Shown one piece after another: positions 50,250-58,666 of a stretch of 64,000 nucleotides of DNA (position 1 is its first letter; every line of letters begins with the position of its first letter). The stretch is taken from positions 62,001 through 126,000 of the forward strand of contig JAJEIO010000002.1 of NCBI GenBank assembly GCA_022827835.1, in the 5' to 3' direction. This DNA is from Candidatus Latescibacterota bacterium. GTDB taxonomy: Bacteria > Latescibacterota > UBA2968 > UBA8231. The translations under genes and the position numbers were made by a program. The notes beneath the pieces are model-generated. The model was not told the DNA's origin. It saw only the letters and a program-made list of their open reading frames with translations, and ran no database searches.

Positions 50250-50630
50250 CTATTTCACGTCGATTTCTTCCAGCCGCGAGAGCCGCTGATCCATATTGTC
50301 GAGGACAGGATTGGGATCGTCGATGAACATCCGGGGAGAGCGCAGCCGACGGCCCCGGATTTGGTAGTGCTGCTCCAAAGTCCTGAGACTCATCTCTAAT
50401 TCTCGGAGGGCTCGATGCATCTCAAAGTGGAGTCGTCTGGGACGGCGTACCCGCAGGGCCGGCTGACCGGCGCACTTGTAGAGCTGGCGCAGCCGATCAG
50501 CTAGCTGATCCAGCCGTGCGCGATTCTTTTCTTCGGTCCGTCCATACAGGGCTATGGCTATGGCGAAAGAGAAGGCTATAACTATGGCTAAAAAGGATGA
50601 GAAATACGAGGTGAAATAGTTTAGTTCCAT
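50250..50630 (-). CDS. Small membrane-anchored coiled-coil protein, unknown function
   Basis: 126 residues. An N-terminal TM helix (SFLAIVIAFSFAIAIALYG) is followed by an Arg-rich and heptad-rich cytoplasmic part (RLDQLADRLRQLYK, LHFEMHRALRELEMSLRTLEQHY) and a C-terminal MDQRLSRLEE coil. No known family is recognised. It is the last gene before the operon terminator, 40 bases downstream of the zinc-ribbon gene, and may anchor the operon products at the membrane. The gene upstream of the sigma factor could also connect it to signalling; neither role is shown. Confidence 0.6.
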   Translation of the reverse strand: MELNYFTSYFSSFLAIVIAFSFAIAIALYGRTEEKNRARLDQLADRLRQLYKCAGQPALRVRRPRRLHFEMHRALRELEMSLRTLEQHYQIRGRRLRSPRMFIDDPNPVLDNMDQRLSRLEEIDVK

Positions 50631-50669
50631 AACAATCTCCTATGATCAGGTTTCGTCCATCCGCCGCAG

Positions 50670-50852
50670 CTACAGTACGCTATCCTTCTCTTCGGCACGG
50701 GGCACTTCCTCGCTGCGAATGAAACCATTGCAAAGGGCACAGTGGAGAACCCGCAGGCCCGGTTCCTTCCCTTTGGACGTGCGGCGTGGCGGCTCAAGAA
50801 CAATGCGCGTGTTGGTGACGCGGCGGCAGTGGGGGCAATAGGTAGTGGACAT
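50670..50852 (-). CDS. Small zinc-ribbon protein
   Basis: 60 residues from the Met of STTYCPHCRRVTNTR, with GGAGG 8 bases upstream; the longer frame is not needed. Two CxxC knuckles (CPHC near residue 6 and CALC near 40) would bind one zinc. The rest is Arg-rich and polar, which suits nucleic-acid binding. It lies 31 bases after the SWIM protein, in the same operon. Confidence 0.65.
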   Translation of the reverse strand: MSTTYCPHCRRVTNTRIVLEPPRRTSKGKEPGLRVLHCALCNGFIRSEEVPRAEEKDSVL

Positions 50853-50883
50853 AAACAATCCTCCGCAAAAGTTGCCAATAGAA

Positions 50884-52857
50884 CTACGCGTCGATAATTC
50901 GCCGACGCCCACCTTTCAGCCGATCCAGTACCTCCAGACACCGCGGCCGACGGTGGTTTTGCTCTCGCAAGGAAGTTAGATACGCTTCCCATTCCTGCTT
51001 GCGACCGGCCCGAGTGAGCGCATTTTTCATTTTCCGCAGATAGGGAATCGCTGCCTCGTACCCACTCGTACTGACCCGGGCGATCTGCTCCTCGGCGGTT
51101 TCCCGCCAAATGTCTAGCGCCCGCTCCGGGTGGGCCGACTTGATGGCCTCGGCCACCTCGGTGGGGTTGACGATAAAGTCATACAACCTCAATCCACCCC
51201 TTCTGCGGCCGGCATAGTCGTACCACTTGAGCACCTCATCCGGCTTCTTCTCGGCAATAGCCAACTCGATTAGTATCCCAGTCATCGGTGCCTCTGTTGC
51301 CTCAATGTTGGGTACTTCGACTTCAGGGGACGGCAGAAGCCAAGCGATCTTCGGATCGCTCTTGCGTTTCCGACCGACACCAGGTCGCCGACCCGTTTCC
51401 AGATAGTGCCGCGCCCAAGCCTCGACGCCCTTGCCGACGCGCGCCTTGTGAGCGGCTTTGCACAGAGCTTGGAAGCCGTGCAGGCCAGGATTGGCAAAAA
51501 ACTCCTCGGCCTGAAGAGCCAACCCAGCGAGCGGATTGCCACTGCGTCGATTAATCGTCTGTAGCTGCTTATGCAGGGCCGCTTCAATGCCCGGATAGAT
51601 AGGGGCAGTCGCCTCCATCCCCTGACGGCACCAGTACCGGGCCTCTTCCCAGCGGCGTTTGGCCATCAGGAGGTCCACCAAGTGAGCATAAGTGTTGGTG
51701 ATGGGCGCTTCGCGCTCCCACAGCGGGATAATCTCGTCTTGGCGACCAGCCTTTTCCAAGGCGCGCGTCAGCCAGTCGGCAATTTGGCTCCGTTTGAAGT
51801 TAGGCAAAAAGGAGTCCTCTTCCGCAATAGGCTCAATGGCTTCGAGACGCTGCGCTAGCCGGTCGCACACCGCGGACCAATCGCTTTTGGCGTAGCCTTT
51901 CTTCCACAGGCGTTCCAAGCCAGCGGCGCACAGGCTGTACCCGTCGGCCTGTTCCATATCTATGGCCCATTCTATCTGGTCCGCTGGCGATAGGGAGGCC
52001 GTATTTAGAGCCTGAAAAAGCACCTCAAAGCAGTCGGCGAACGCTGCGTCGGATTCGCCTTCGCTATCGTGCTCAAGTGCCCGGCTGCCCGCGTCCAGTA
52101 ACTCCGGCCCTAGTCGCACGGCCGCGTCGGCCTGTCCGGCTTCGACCAACCCTTTGAGCGCCGCATTGAGGCGACCTACGTTGGCCGCAGGGTCTCGGTA
52201 GTTGTATTCGTCCCATAACGACTCTTCTAAGGCATGGATCTCGCGGCGGATCATCTGGAGAATTTTTTGCGTCTGCCCGGAAGCCAAATTGCGGCGGTCG
52301 GCGAGTAATTGGCGCACCGCGTCGTGCGCGTCCGCGAGTTCAATCACCAGCGCTACGAGTTCGGCTTTGGTCTGCTCCTCGAGGTACGGACGCAGGGAAG
52401 CCGCTTTGGATTTCTTGGATTTTGACCGCCCGGAACGCGCCTTGAAGTTTTCTTCCTCCTCGTCCTCGTCCACTATTGCTTCTAGTTTCAACAAGCGCGG
52501 ATCGTCTTCCTCAATTTCGCCAATAGCACTATCGGTCTTGAGGCATTCCAAGTATTCCAGTACCACCGCCACCGCGTGCTTGCAGGTATCCCAATAGGGA
52601 CAGGTGCAGGCGGATTCCAAGCCGTTCCTCTCGGTAAGGCGAACCCGGGTGGCATAGCGCCGCGTTCCTCTCACCCAAGCTGCCAACGTCCCGCCCTCAG
52701 TGCGTCCCAAGTTTTCAACCGCTCCTTTTTTATGGTAGGGGCGTCCTCGTCCGACGATGACGTTGCCCGCCCATTCTTCTAGGTCTTCCCAAGTGAGTTT
52801 CGAGAACGGGTCAGAGGGCTTTTTCTTTTTAGTGGTTTTCTTTTTTTGCCGCGCCAT
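50884..52857 (-). CDS. SWIM zinc-finger protein with helical-repeat body
   Basis: 657 residues. A Lys-rich N-terminus (MARQKKKTTKKKKP) leads into the SWIM zinc finger CTCPYWDTCKHAVAVVLEYL at about 85-105 (C-x-C-x(n)-C-x-H). An acidic linker (DEDEEEE) and basic stretch (KSKKSK) follow, then about 450 residues of tetratricopeptide-like helices (ALEKAGRQDEIIPLWERE, LLMAKRRWEEARYWCRQG, PERALDIWRETAEEQIARV). SWIM proteins bind DNA or partner proteins; in bacteria many are uncharacterised and some sit with SNF2 helicases, absent here. It is the first gene of a three-gene operon ending at the terminator near 50140. Confidence 0.85.
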   Translation of the reverse strand: MARQKKKTTKKKKPSDPFSKLTWEDLEEWAGNVIVGRGRPYHKKGAVENLGRTEGGTLAAWVRGTRRYATRVRLTERNGLESACTCPYWDTCKHAVAVVLEYLECLKTDSAIGEIEEDDPRLLKLEAIVDEDEEEENFKARSGRSKSKKSKAASLRPYLEEQTKAELVALVIELADAHDAVRQLLADRRNLASGQTQKILQMIRREIHALEESLWDEYNYRDPAANVGRLNAALKGLVEAGQADAAVRLGPELLDAGSRALEHDSEGESDAAFADCFEVLFQALNTASLSPADQIEWAIDMEQADGYSLCAAGLERLWKKGYAKSDWSAVCDRLAQRLEAIEPIAEEDSFLPNFKRSQIADWLTRALEKAGRQDEIIPLWEREAPITNTYAHLVDLLMAKRRWEEARYWCRQGMEATAPIYPGIEAALHKQLQTINRRSGNPLAGLALQAEEFFANPGLHGFQALCKAAHKARVGKGVEAWARHYLETGRRPGVGRKRKSDPKIAWLLPSPEVEVPNIEATEAPMTGILIELAIAEKKPDEVLKWYDYAGRRRGGLRLYDFIVNPTEVAEAIKSAHPERALDIWRETAEEQIARVSTSGYEAAIPYLRKMKNALTRAGRKQEWEAYLTSLREQNHRRPRCLEVLDRLKGGRRRIIDA

Positions 52858-53242
52858 ATTCGTTTATCCGGCTACTCTTGGATGGCGATGTTGTGGCTTC
52901 TTATATCAATTGTCCTAATAAGGGCCATATGCGACATTCCTACAACGGGCTTTCAGGGAAGGTAGGCGAGCGATGGAGACGAGGAACGCGAAGATCAAGG
53001 TAAAGACAGTCGCCGTCCGTGCGTGGCTAGTGGCCCTTCTGCCAGCCCTCGCGGCTCCCGCCGAGAGCCTGCAGGTGGGGGCTTCACCAGCGCGGCGGTT
53101 CAGGGGGCCGTGTCCAGAGCCTCCGCAGGGGACACTCTAACGAGTACGGCTACAGCGCCCAGGTAATCCGCATCCTGCAGCACATATCCGGTCTCGAACT
53201 GCCCTATTTTCCCAAGTAATCCAATAGCTGGGACGGATCTTC
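52858..53242. other. Gene-poor gap with decayed coding fragments
   Basis: 385 bases. On the minus strand near 52870-52896 a short stretch reads HNIAIQE-stop and matches the HNVAIQEYP segment of the enolase-family gene at 55507-56667. At 52973-53165 lies the secreted-protein remnant listed separately. At 53142-53219 a plus frame reads EYGYSAQVIRILQHISGLE and ends LPYFPK-stop, like the end of an unidentified protein. The gap looks like a deletion scar. Confidence 0.4.
52973..53165 (+). pseudogene. Remnant of a secreted protein, possibly of the right-handed beta-helix type
   Basis: An ATG frame of 55 codons encodes METRNAKIKVKTVAVRAW and a clean signal peptide (LVALLPALAAPAES), then LQVG. From there the next frame continues better: GFTSAAVQGAVSRASAGDTL, which resembles the F-x-s-I-q-x-A-V-x-x-A-x-x-G-D-T start of periplasmic beta-helix proteins. 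One frameshift near 53076-53083 would join them. The body is missing. No product is expected beyond the signal region. Confidence 0.4.
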
Positions 53243-54388
53243 ATGCGAGAAAAACGAGAAGCCAAATATCGGGTCGGCGTCATTGGCTGCGGACGGGCCG
53301 GCACCAGCCGGGCCCGGGCCTTTGATGTGCACCCCTTGTGCAAGGTGGTGGCCATTGCCGATACGGATGCGGAAAATCTGGCGCTGGGTTGCCGCCGCTT
53401 CGGGGTGCCCGGCTACGCCACCTACGAGGAGATGTTGGCACGCGAGTCGATCGATATCGCCATGCCAGTGCTGCCGGTGAGGGCCAACGCCGGAGCAGTG
53501 GTGGCCGCGGCCGAGGCCGGAGCCAAGGCCATCTTTTGCGAAAAACCGCTGACAGCCCGGCTGTCCGCAGCCGACCGCATGGTGGAAAGCTGCCAGCGGC
53601 GGGGCGTGTATCTGGCCTCGGGCATCATGGTGTCGAGCCATCCAGACTACCGCCGGGCCTACGAGTTGGCCGCAGGAGGGGCGATTGGCCAAGTGCAGCG
53701 CATCAATCTGTACGGCGGCAACGGCCAGGGGGGCTGCCACGGTCTGAACTTGGCGCGCAAATTCGCCGCTAAGGCACCGGCGGAGTGGGTCGTCGGCCGG
53801 GTCGAGGGCGATCCCCACAGCGATCACGAGGAACCCTACGAGGAGGGAGCCACTGGTTTCGGCGGCGTGGGTGGGTACATTCGCTTTGGCAATGGCATAG
53901 AGTGCTTCAGCAGCTTCCCCGGCCCAACTTGGCGCGGCCTTGAGGTGGTGGGCAGCGAGGGACTGATCTGCAATTGGAACAATACGGCCCTCGGTTTGCG
54001 CCTGTTCAAGCACAGCGGTCGAGGGGTTCCTTTGGTCGAGGAGGAAGGGGTGTTCGAGCAATACACCGAGGCAGAGAGAGGGTACGACGACGAGGGCTGG
54101 CAGGATCCCGGACCGGTGATGCGGGCCATTGTCGAGGATATCATCCGCGTCCTCGAAGAAGGCGGAGACTTGGCAATCACCAGCGGCGACGATTTGCGCC
54201 ATGCCCTGGAGTTGGCCATAGCCCTGCGCCAATCGCACCGGCAGGGCAGCGTCCAAGTGTCCCTGCCCTTGGCAGATCGCTCCCTAGTGATGTACCCGGA
54301 AAAGACGCGCTGGAACTACAAGAAAGACCTCATGGGTCGAGCCGCCTATATGGAGCAGATGGCACGCCAAGTCGAAGGAAGTGCGTGA
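53243..54388 (+). CDS. Gfo/Idh/MocA family NAD(P)-dependent oxidoreductase
   Basis: 381 residues. The Rossmann N-terminus RVGVIGCGRAGTSRARAF has the GxGxxG loop. CEKPLTARLSAADRMVE contains the EKP lysine motif of the family. The C-terminal alpha/beta domain begins around 125, with GATGFGGVGGYIRF and TWRGLEVVGSEGLI. HDD-like catalytic residues are not clear. These enzymes oxidise or reduce hydroxyl groups of sugars or cyclitols. It converges tail to tail with the Sir2-like gene (stops adjacent). The start has only a weak GGGACGG. Confidence 0.85.
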   Translation: MREKREAKYRVGVIGCGRAGTSRARAFDVHPLCKVVAIADTDAENLALGCRRFGVPGYATYEEMLARESIDIAMPVLPVRANAGAVVAAAEAGAKAIFCEKPLTARLSAADRMVESCQRRGVYLASGIMVSSHPDYRRAYELAAGGAIGQVQRINLYGGNGQGGCHGLNLARKFAAKAPAEWVVGRVEGDPHSDHEEPYEEGATGFGGVGGYIRFGNGIECFSSFPGPTWRGLEVVGSEGLICNWNNTALGLRLFKHSGRGVPLVEEEGVFEQYTEAERGYDDEGWQDPGPVMRAIVEDIIRVLEEGGDLAITSGDDLRHALELAIALRQSHRQGSVQVSLPLADRSLVMYPEKTRWNYKKDLMGRAAYMEQMARQVEGSA

Positions 54389-55501
54389 TCAGGTGGTGAG
54401 CAGCTTTGTCAGTTCGGGCAAGACATCCTCAGCAAGCCCCTCGACAAACCAGTCCTGTGCATGTATGAAGTCCGGTCGTTCTGGAGCCACAACGACGATT
54501 TGGAGGGCGTTGTCACGGGCATAGTCTAGCAGGCCGTTATTTGCATCCATCGACACGCCTATAACCAAAGCCACCTGACCTTCCTCAATCCAAGCCCAGC
54601 CCTCGTCTGAGCCTTTAAAGTATTTGGGTTCATTTATATGCACTTTTTGGCTACCGGCCCATTCGTGTAGCTCGTCAAAATTGCCCGTAATGATGTGCTT
54701 CAGTATCCCGTGTTTTTCCAATTGTGCAAGAGCCGCATGGGCTTCGGTGGGGCTGGCTGTCATAAAGCGGGTATAGAATGTTCCCAGTACCAGAGCCGTC
54801 TCACGAGGTCGGTGTATTATCCAATCGGCAACAGTACCGGGGAAACGGTAATTGTCGATGGGGAATTGCTCCTGCAGTCCACCTTTTCCGTCAAACGTGG
54901 GAATACCTGCCGCGGTCGATAACCCAGCGCCCGTAAACGCCACCAGTGGCTCACCCTTAATGCGACGCGCAAGTTCCGCCACATCAACAGCCTCAGCCCG
55001 TTCAGGGGTTTGCTTCGGACTTACGGGGTAGTAACCCCCCGGATCTTGCAGTTCAGACTTCTTGCGGGCACGGTCAGATCGCAGTTCAAAGTAATCATTG
55101 AAATAAGGCTCTCTAAAAATGGCGGGATTGTCATGTGAGAGTAACAAATGAGTTGCAACCGTTCCATCGCTCGTTGGTGCGGAAAAAAATTCTAACTTAA
55201 ACTCCTCCCAGACAGCGTCGAGTCGGCGCTCCTGGTACAATGTAGCATCCCACAGGCCATCCGTGATAGTCTGTCGCAGAGCACTTATCTCGGCAATCAT
55301 CTCATCCTGCTCGTGTTCGCAGGAATGGGCTACTAGGAGGTTTGCCAAGTCAACCTGACCTTCGCTGGAGATATCAAACTCGCCATAGAATCCGAAAAAT
55401 CCCGACGGTCCTCCAAAATTGAAATCCATTCCATAGAAGCCCCCAGTTTTTTCTTTGTACCACTCCAACTGCTCTGAGGTTATTTGAGTCAGCCTTATCA
55501 T
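54389..55501 (-). CDS. Sir2-family NAD-binding protein with an unknown N-terminal domain
   Basis: 370 residues. Residues 185-370 are the Sir2 fold: AFTGAGLSTAAGIPTFDG (191-205, NAD loop), TGNFDELHEWAG (272-283; family TQNxDxLHxxAG, catalytic His279) and VALVIGVSMDANNG. The four zinc Cys of protein deacetylases are absent, so deacetylation is uncertain and NAD hydrolysis or binding is possible. Residues 1-165 match no domain I know: a Gly/Phe-rich start (GGPSGFFGFYGEF), then acidic helices with EQDEMIAEISAL (64-75). It is the fourth gene of the mtnP-gfo-enolase operon, starting 5 bases after the enolase stop. Confidence 0.75.
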   Translation of the reverse strand: MIRLTQITSEQLEWYKEKTGGFYGMDFNFGGPSGFFGFYGEFDISSEGQVDLANLLVAHSCEHEQDEMIAEISALRQTITDGLWDATLYQERRLDAVWEEFKLEFFSAPTSDGTVATHLLLSHDNPAIFREPYFNDYFELRSDRARKKSELQDPGGYYPVSPKQTPERAEAVDVAELARRIKGEPLVAFTGAGLSTAAGIPTFDGKGGLQEQFPIDNYRFPGTVADWIIHRPRETALVLGTFYTRFMTASPTEAHAALAQLEKHGILKHIITGNFDELHEWAGSQKVHINEPKYFKGSDEGWAWIEEGQVALVIGVSMDANNGLLDYARDNALQIVVVAPERPDFIHAQDWFVEGLAEDVLPELTKLLTT

Positions 55502-55506
55502 ATTAA

Positions 55507-56667
55507 TCAGTAGTCCCGCAGAGCGCCGTCGGGGCCAATCACCGGCTCCCGGGCATACGGCTCAGGCGGGTAGTGCGGGAACGCTTCGTCGTTTAGTTCA
55601 ATGCCAATACCAGGAGTCTGCGGCACAATCAGGAAGCCGCCCTCACGCCGCAGTGGCATCTCGACCAGATCCCGTTTCGGGGCATCGTACTCATCCCTCG
55701 GGTACTCTTGGATGGCGACGTTGTGGATGGCGGCGTCGAGTTGCACGCACGCCGCGGTCAGGACGCAACTCAGTGGGTTGTGCGGGGCGACTCCTACGTA
55801 GCTTGCTTCGGCCAGCGCCGCGATCTTTTTGCAATTCGTGATTCCACCGGCGAGCGACAGATCCGGCCGGATGTACGAAGCTCCCTTGTGGGCTAGCAAC
55901 TCGCGGAACTGGTAGGTGGTGTAGAGCCGCTCACCCATGGCCACTGGCACCGGCATATTTGCCGCGACATGACCCCACGCGTCCATGTTCTCAGGCTCGA
56001 TGGGGTCCTCGAAAAAAAACAAACCATAAGGCTCAAGCGCCTTGCCCACCTCGATGGCCTCCGGCGGCGTGAGGCGGTTGACCACATCGACCATGAGATC
56101 AATCTCGTCACCCACGGCGTCGCGCACCGCCTGCAGGGTAGCCGCAGCGCGCTTAGTCATGCCGCGAAACGACAGTTGCTCTAAGCTTATGCCCTCGCCA
56201 GACGCAAAGGCACCGAACGGATAGAGGCGCAGGGCCGTGTAACCAGCCTCGACCATGCGCCGCGCATCTTCGGCCAACTCCGCCGGGGAGTTGCCATGCA
56301 GATGGGAGTACACGCGTACGCGCTCCCGCGTGGGACCGCCCAGCAGCGAATGAACAGGTAACTCGGCAACCTTACCTTTGATGTCCCACAGCGCAATGTC
56401 AATTGCCCCGATCGCGGCCATGGTGTCCGCGCCGCCGCGAAACACGCAGCGGCGGAACATGTGCTGCCAGTTGCGCTCAATGTGGAGGGGATCCTTGCCG
56501 ATTAGGTACTCGGCGCAGTAATCCACCGCTGCAATGGGCGCAAACGGCGTGCCGCTGGTACCGCTTGCGGGATGCAACTCGCCGACACCCGATATGCCCT
56601 CGTCGGTGTGCACCCGCACGTACATAAAGCGGCTGGCCCTCAGGGTCTCGATCTTCGTGACTTTCAT
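55507..56667 (-). CDS. Enolase-superfamily sugar-acid dehydratase (D-galactonate dehydratase-like)
   Basis: 386 residues. The capping domain has DEGISGVGELHPASG. Barrel ligands: Asp of LMVDVVNRL, Glu of FFEDPIEPEN, Glu of AMGERLYTTYQ. RPDLSLAGGITNCKKIAALAE and APHNPLS, whose His is the likely acid/base, match galactonate dehydratase-like enzymes. They remove water from a sugar acid. The start overlaps the Gfo/Idh stop by 4 bases (ATGA), so they are translated together and probably act in the same pathway. Confidence 0.88.
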   Translation of the reverse strand: MKVTKIETLRASRFMYVRVHTDEGISGVGELHPASGTSGTPFAPIAAVDYCAEYLIGKDPLHIERNWQHMFRRCVFRGGADTMAAIGAIDIALWDIKGKVAELPVHSLLGGPTRERVRVYSHLHGNSPAELAEDARRMVEAGYTALRLYPFGAFASGEGISLEQLSFRGMTKRAAATLQAVRDAVGDEIDLMVDVVNRLTPPEAIEVGKALEPYGLFFFEDPIEPENMDAWGHVAANMPVPVAMGERLYTTYQFRELLAHKGASYIRPDLSLAGGITNCKKIAALAEASYVGVAPHNPLSCVLTAACVQLDAAIHNVAIQEYPRDEYDAPKRDLVEMPLRREGGFLIVPQTPGIGIELNDEAFPHYPPEPYAREPVIGPDGALRDY

Positions 56668-57740
56668 ATCGCAACGCCTCCCTCGCGTCCCCGCAACGCC
56701 CCACTCCCCACCATCGCAATCTCCAGCGCCCTCAGCCCATCGCGGTGATCAACGGCAAACGGCACTCCAGCGCGGCACTGGTCTATATAGTGGGCTACCT
56801 CGGCCTTGTACGCCGGCCCGAAGCGCTCGATAAAAAACGGCACTCCTGCGCCGTAATCGCGCAGGGCAAATTCCCGCCGCTCGATTAAACCCCGCCGCCC
56901 AAATGCTTCTACTTCTACCATAAGCGAGTCGGCACTAAAGGCCCCCACATGCACCAACCCCTCCGTCCCGTAAACCCAAGTCTCGTTGCGATACCCAGCC
57001 ACGTGGTTGCGGCTCACCGTCACTTGGCCGATCAAATTCTCGGGAAAGTACATCTGCAAGAGAGCATCGTCGAAGTCCTCTTTGACGTCCGTGTGCTGCT
57101 GGTTGTACAGCAGGCTGCCAAAACCAGCCAGCCGCTCGGGCTGCTGCCCACCGAGCCAGAGGATCTCGTCGATATTGTGCACCGCCATATCCGAGAGTAT
57201 GCCAGAGCTATTGTACCCCTCGGGCGGCGGCACTGGATCTTCGAGGATCGAGACGATCTTGAACGGCGCGCCGATAGCGCCTTGATCCAACAGGGCTTTG
57301 GCCCACAACAGCGGCGCGTCAAAGCGGCGCATAAAAGCCTGCATCAGCGCCGTGCGGCGGAAATCGTCGGCGTCTAGATAGGCGGCAAATTCCCGCGCTG
57401 TGGCCAGAGAATGCGTCAGCGGCTTTTCCATCAGCACCCGCCAGCCCGCATCGATTAAGGTTTGGGCCTCGCGGTAGTGGTTTTCAGTCCGCGAGGCAAT
57501 AAACGCGCCGTCGGCTGCCTCAGCCGCGACTAGTTCCTCTACGTCTTTGAAAACACCAATCGCCGTTTCTTGACCGGCCTGTAGCTGAGCCGCGACCTCA
57601 GCGGCCAAGTCGCCGTAGCCATCTACTACCGCAGTCAACGCGCAATCGCCCCGCTCGCTGGCCAGCTCTTGGACGTGGCGGGCGTGAAATGTGCCAATCC
57701 GGCCGACGCCGACGACCGCTATTCTGAAGAGATTATTCAT
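56664..57740 (-). CDS. Gfo/Idh/MocA family oxidoreductase (inositol 2-dehydrogenase-like)
   Basis: 358 residues from the Met of NNLFRIAVVGVGRIGTFHARH, which overlaps the mtnP stop by one base (TGATG); the frame extending upstream lies inside mtnP. NAD loop GVGRIGTFHARH, then MEKPLTHSLATAREFA with the catalytic Lys, and SGILSDMAVHNIDEILWLGG with the D-x-x-x-H-x-x-D motif typical of inositol dehydrogenases. It likely oxidises a cyclitol or sugar with NAD. It is co-translated with the enolase-family gene. Confidence 0.9.
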   Translation of the reverse strand: MNNLFRIAVVGVGRIGTFHARHVQELASERGDCALTAVVDGYGDLAAEVAAQLQAGQETAIGVFKDVEELVAAEAADGAFIASRTENHYREAQTLIDAGWRVLMEKPLTHSLATAREFAAYLDADDFRRTALMQAFMRRFDAPLLWAKALLDQGAIGAPFKIVSILEDPVPPPEGYNSSGILSDMAVHNIDEILWLGGQQPERLAGFGSLLYNQQHTDVKEDFDDALLQMYFPENLIGQVTVSRNHVAGYRNETWVYGTEGLVHVGAFSADSLMVEVEAFGRRGLIERREFALRDYGAGVPFFIERFGPAYKAEVAHYIDQCRAGVPFAVDHRDGLRALEIAMVGSGALRGREGGVAI

Positions 57741-58612
57741 CAGTCTAGGTACTTTCCGTAAAGTGCGCGGAGCCGTTCCTTTGCCTCTAAGGGAATCACC
57801 GCCGGGTCGGTGATGATAGCGCTTTCGGCAGCGCGCAAACAAGGACAAGCAGATTCAGCCGGCAGGCGCGTGGCTACCTCGGCGACGATCTGCACGGCCA
57901 AAGCACTGTTAGCCCGTAGCACCGCTAGCACTTGCTCGATGCTCACGTCTTCTTCTTCCTCGTGCCAGCAGTCGTAGTCCGTGCCCGTCGCCAGCAGCGC
58001 GTAACACATCTCCGCTTCGCGCGCCAGCTTGGCCTCGGGTAGAGCGGTCATGCCGATCACAGCCGCGCCCACAGCGTTGCGATAGAAATGCGACTCAGCG
58101 CGGGTGGAAAAGGCCGGCCCCTCCATGCAGAGATACGTACCGCCCGCGTGGACGTTGGCATCGGCCGCTTGAGCCGCCGCGATGACCTCGCCCCGTAACG
58201 TCTCGCAGAACGGGTCGGCAAACATCACGTGTCCGACGATCCCGTCGCCGAAAAACGTCGATGGGCGTTGTCCGCGCGTGCGGTCGAAAATCTGGTCGGG
58301 CACGATCATGTCCCCAGGCCGGATCTTTTCCTGCATGATGCCGCAGGCACTGATGGCCAAAACGTGGTTCACCCCTAGTTGCTTGAGCGCATGGATATTG
58401 GCGCGAGCGGGCACTTCGCTCGGCAGCAGTCGATGCCCCCGGCCATGTCGCGGCAGGAAGTGGACTGTGCGCCCGCCGATGCGCGTCTCGACAATGGCGT
58501 CCGAAGGCGCGCCAAAAGGCGTATCTAGCCGGTGCTCGGCGACCGTTTCGACCCCTTCTATGTGGTACAACCCCGATCCGCCAATGACGCCCAAGACTAC
58601 AGATTGACTCAT
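57740..58612 (-). CDS. mtnP: S-methyl-5'-thioadenosine phosphorylase (MtnP)
   Basis: 290 residues, full length. VLGVIGGSGLYHIEGVE is the N-terminal phosphate loop. FLPRHGRGHRLLPSEVPARANI, AISACGIMQEKIRPGDMIVPDQ, YLCMEGPAFSTRAESHFYR and VIGMTALPEAKLAREAEMCYA are MtnP signatures with the Asp-pocket for adenine (TGTDYDCWHEEEE). It splits methylthioadenosine into adenine and methylthioribose-1-phosphate for methionine salvage. It is the first gene of a four-gene overlapped operon. No mtnA or mtnB lies in the window, so its place beside sugar-acid genes is unexplained. It is divergent from the helicase gene over 54 bases. Confidence 0.94.
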   Translation of the reverse strand: MSQSVVLGVIGGSGLYHIEGVETVAEHRLDTPFGAPSDAIVETRIGGRTVHFLPRHGRGHRLLPSEVPARANIHALKQLGVNHVLAISACGIMQEKIRPGDMIVPDQIFDRTRGQRPSTFFGDGIVGHVMFADPFCETLRGEVIAAAQAADANVHAGGTYLCMEGPAFSTRAESHFYRNAVGAAVIGMTALPEAKLAREAEMCYALLATGTDYDCWHEEEEDVSIEQVLAVLRANSALAVQIVAEVATRLPAESACPCLRAAESAIITDPAVIPLEAKERLRALYGKYLD

Positions 58613-58666
58613 TATCGTCTCCTGTGAGAATGCAAGTGCCTGCTAGCGACCCTATATTATAACACC

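Noticed and set aside
54389..55501. Sir2 gene as an anti-phage defence system
   Set aside because: No partner gene of known Sir2 defence systems is adjacent, and the operon is metabolic; the claim would be unsupported.
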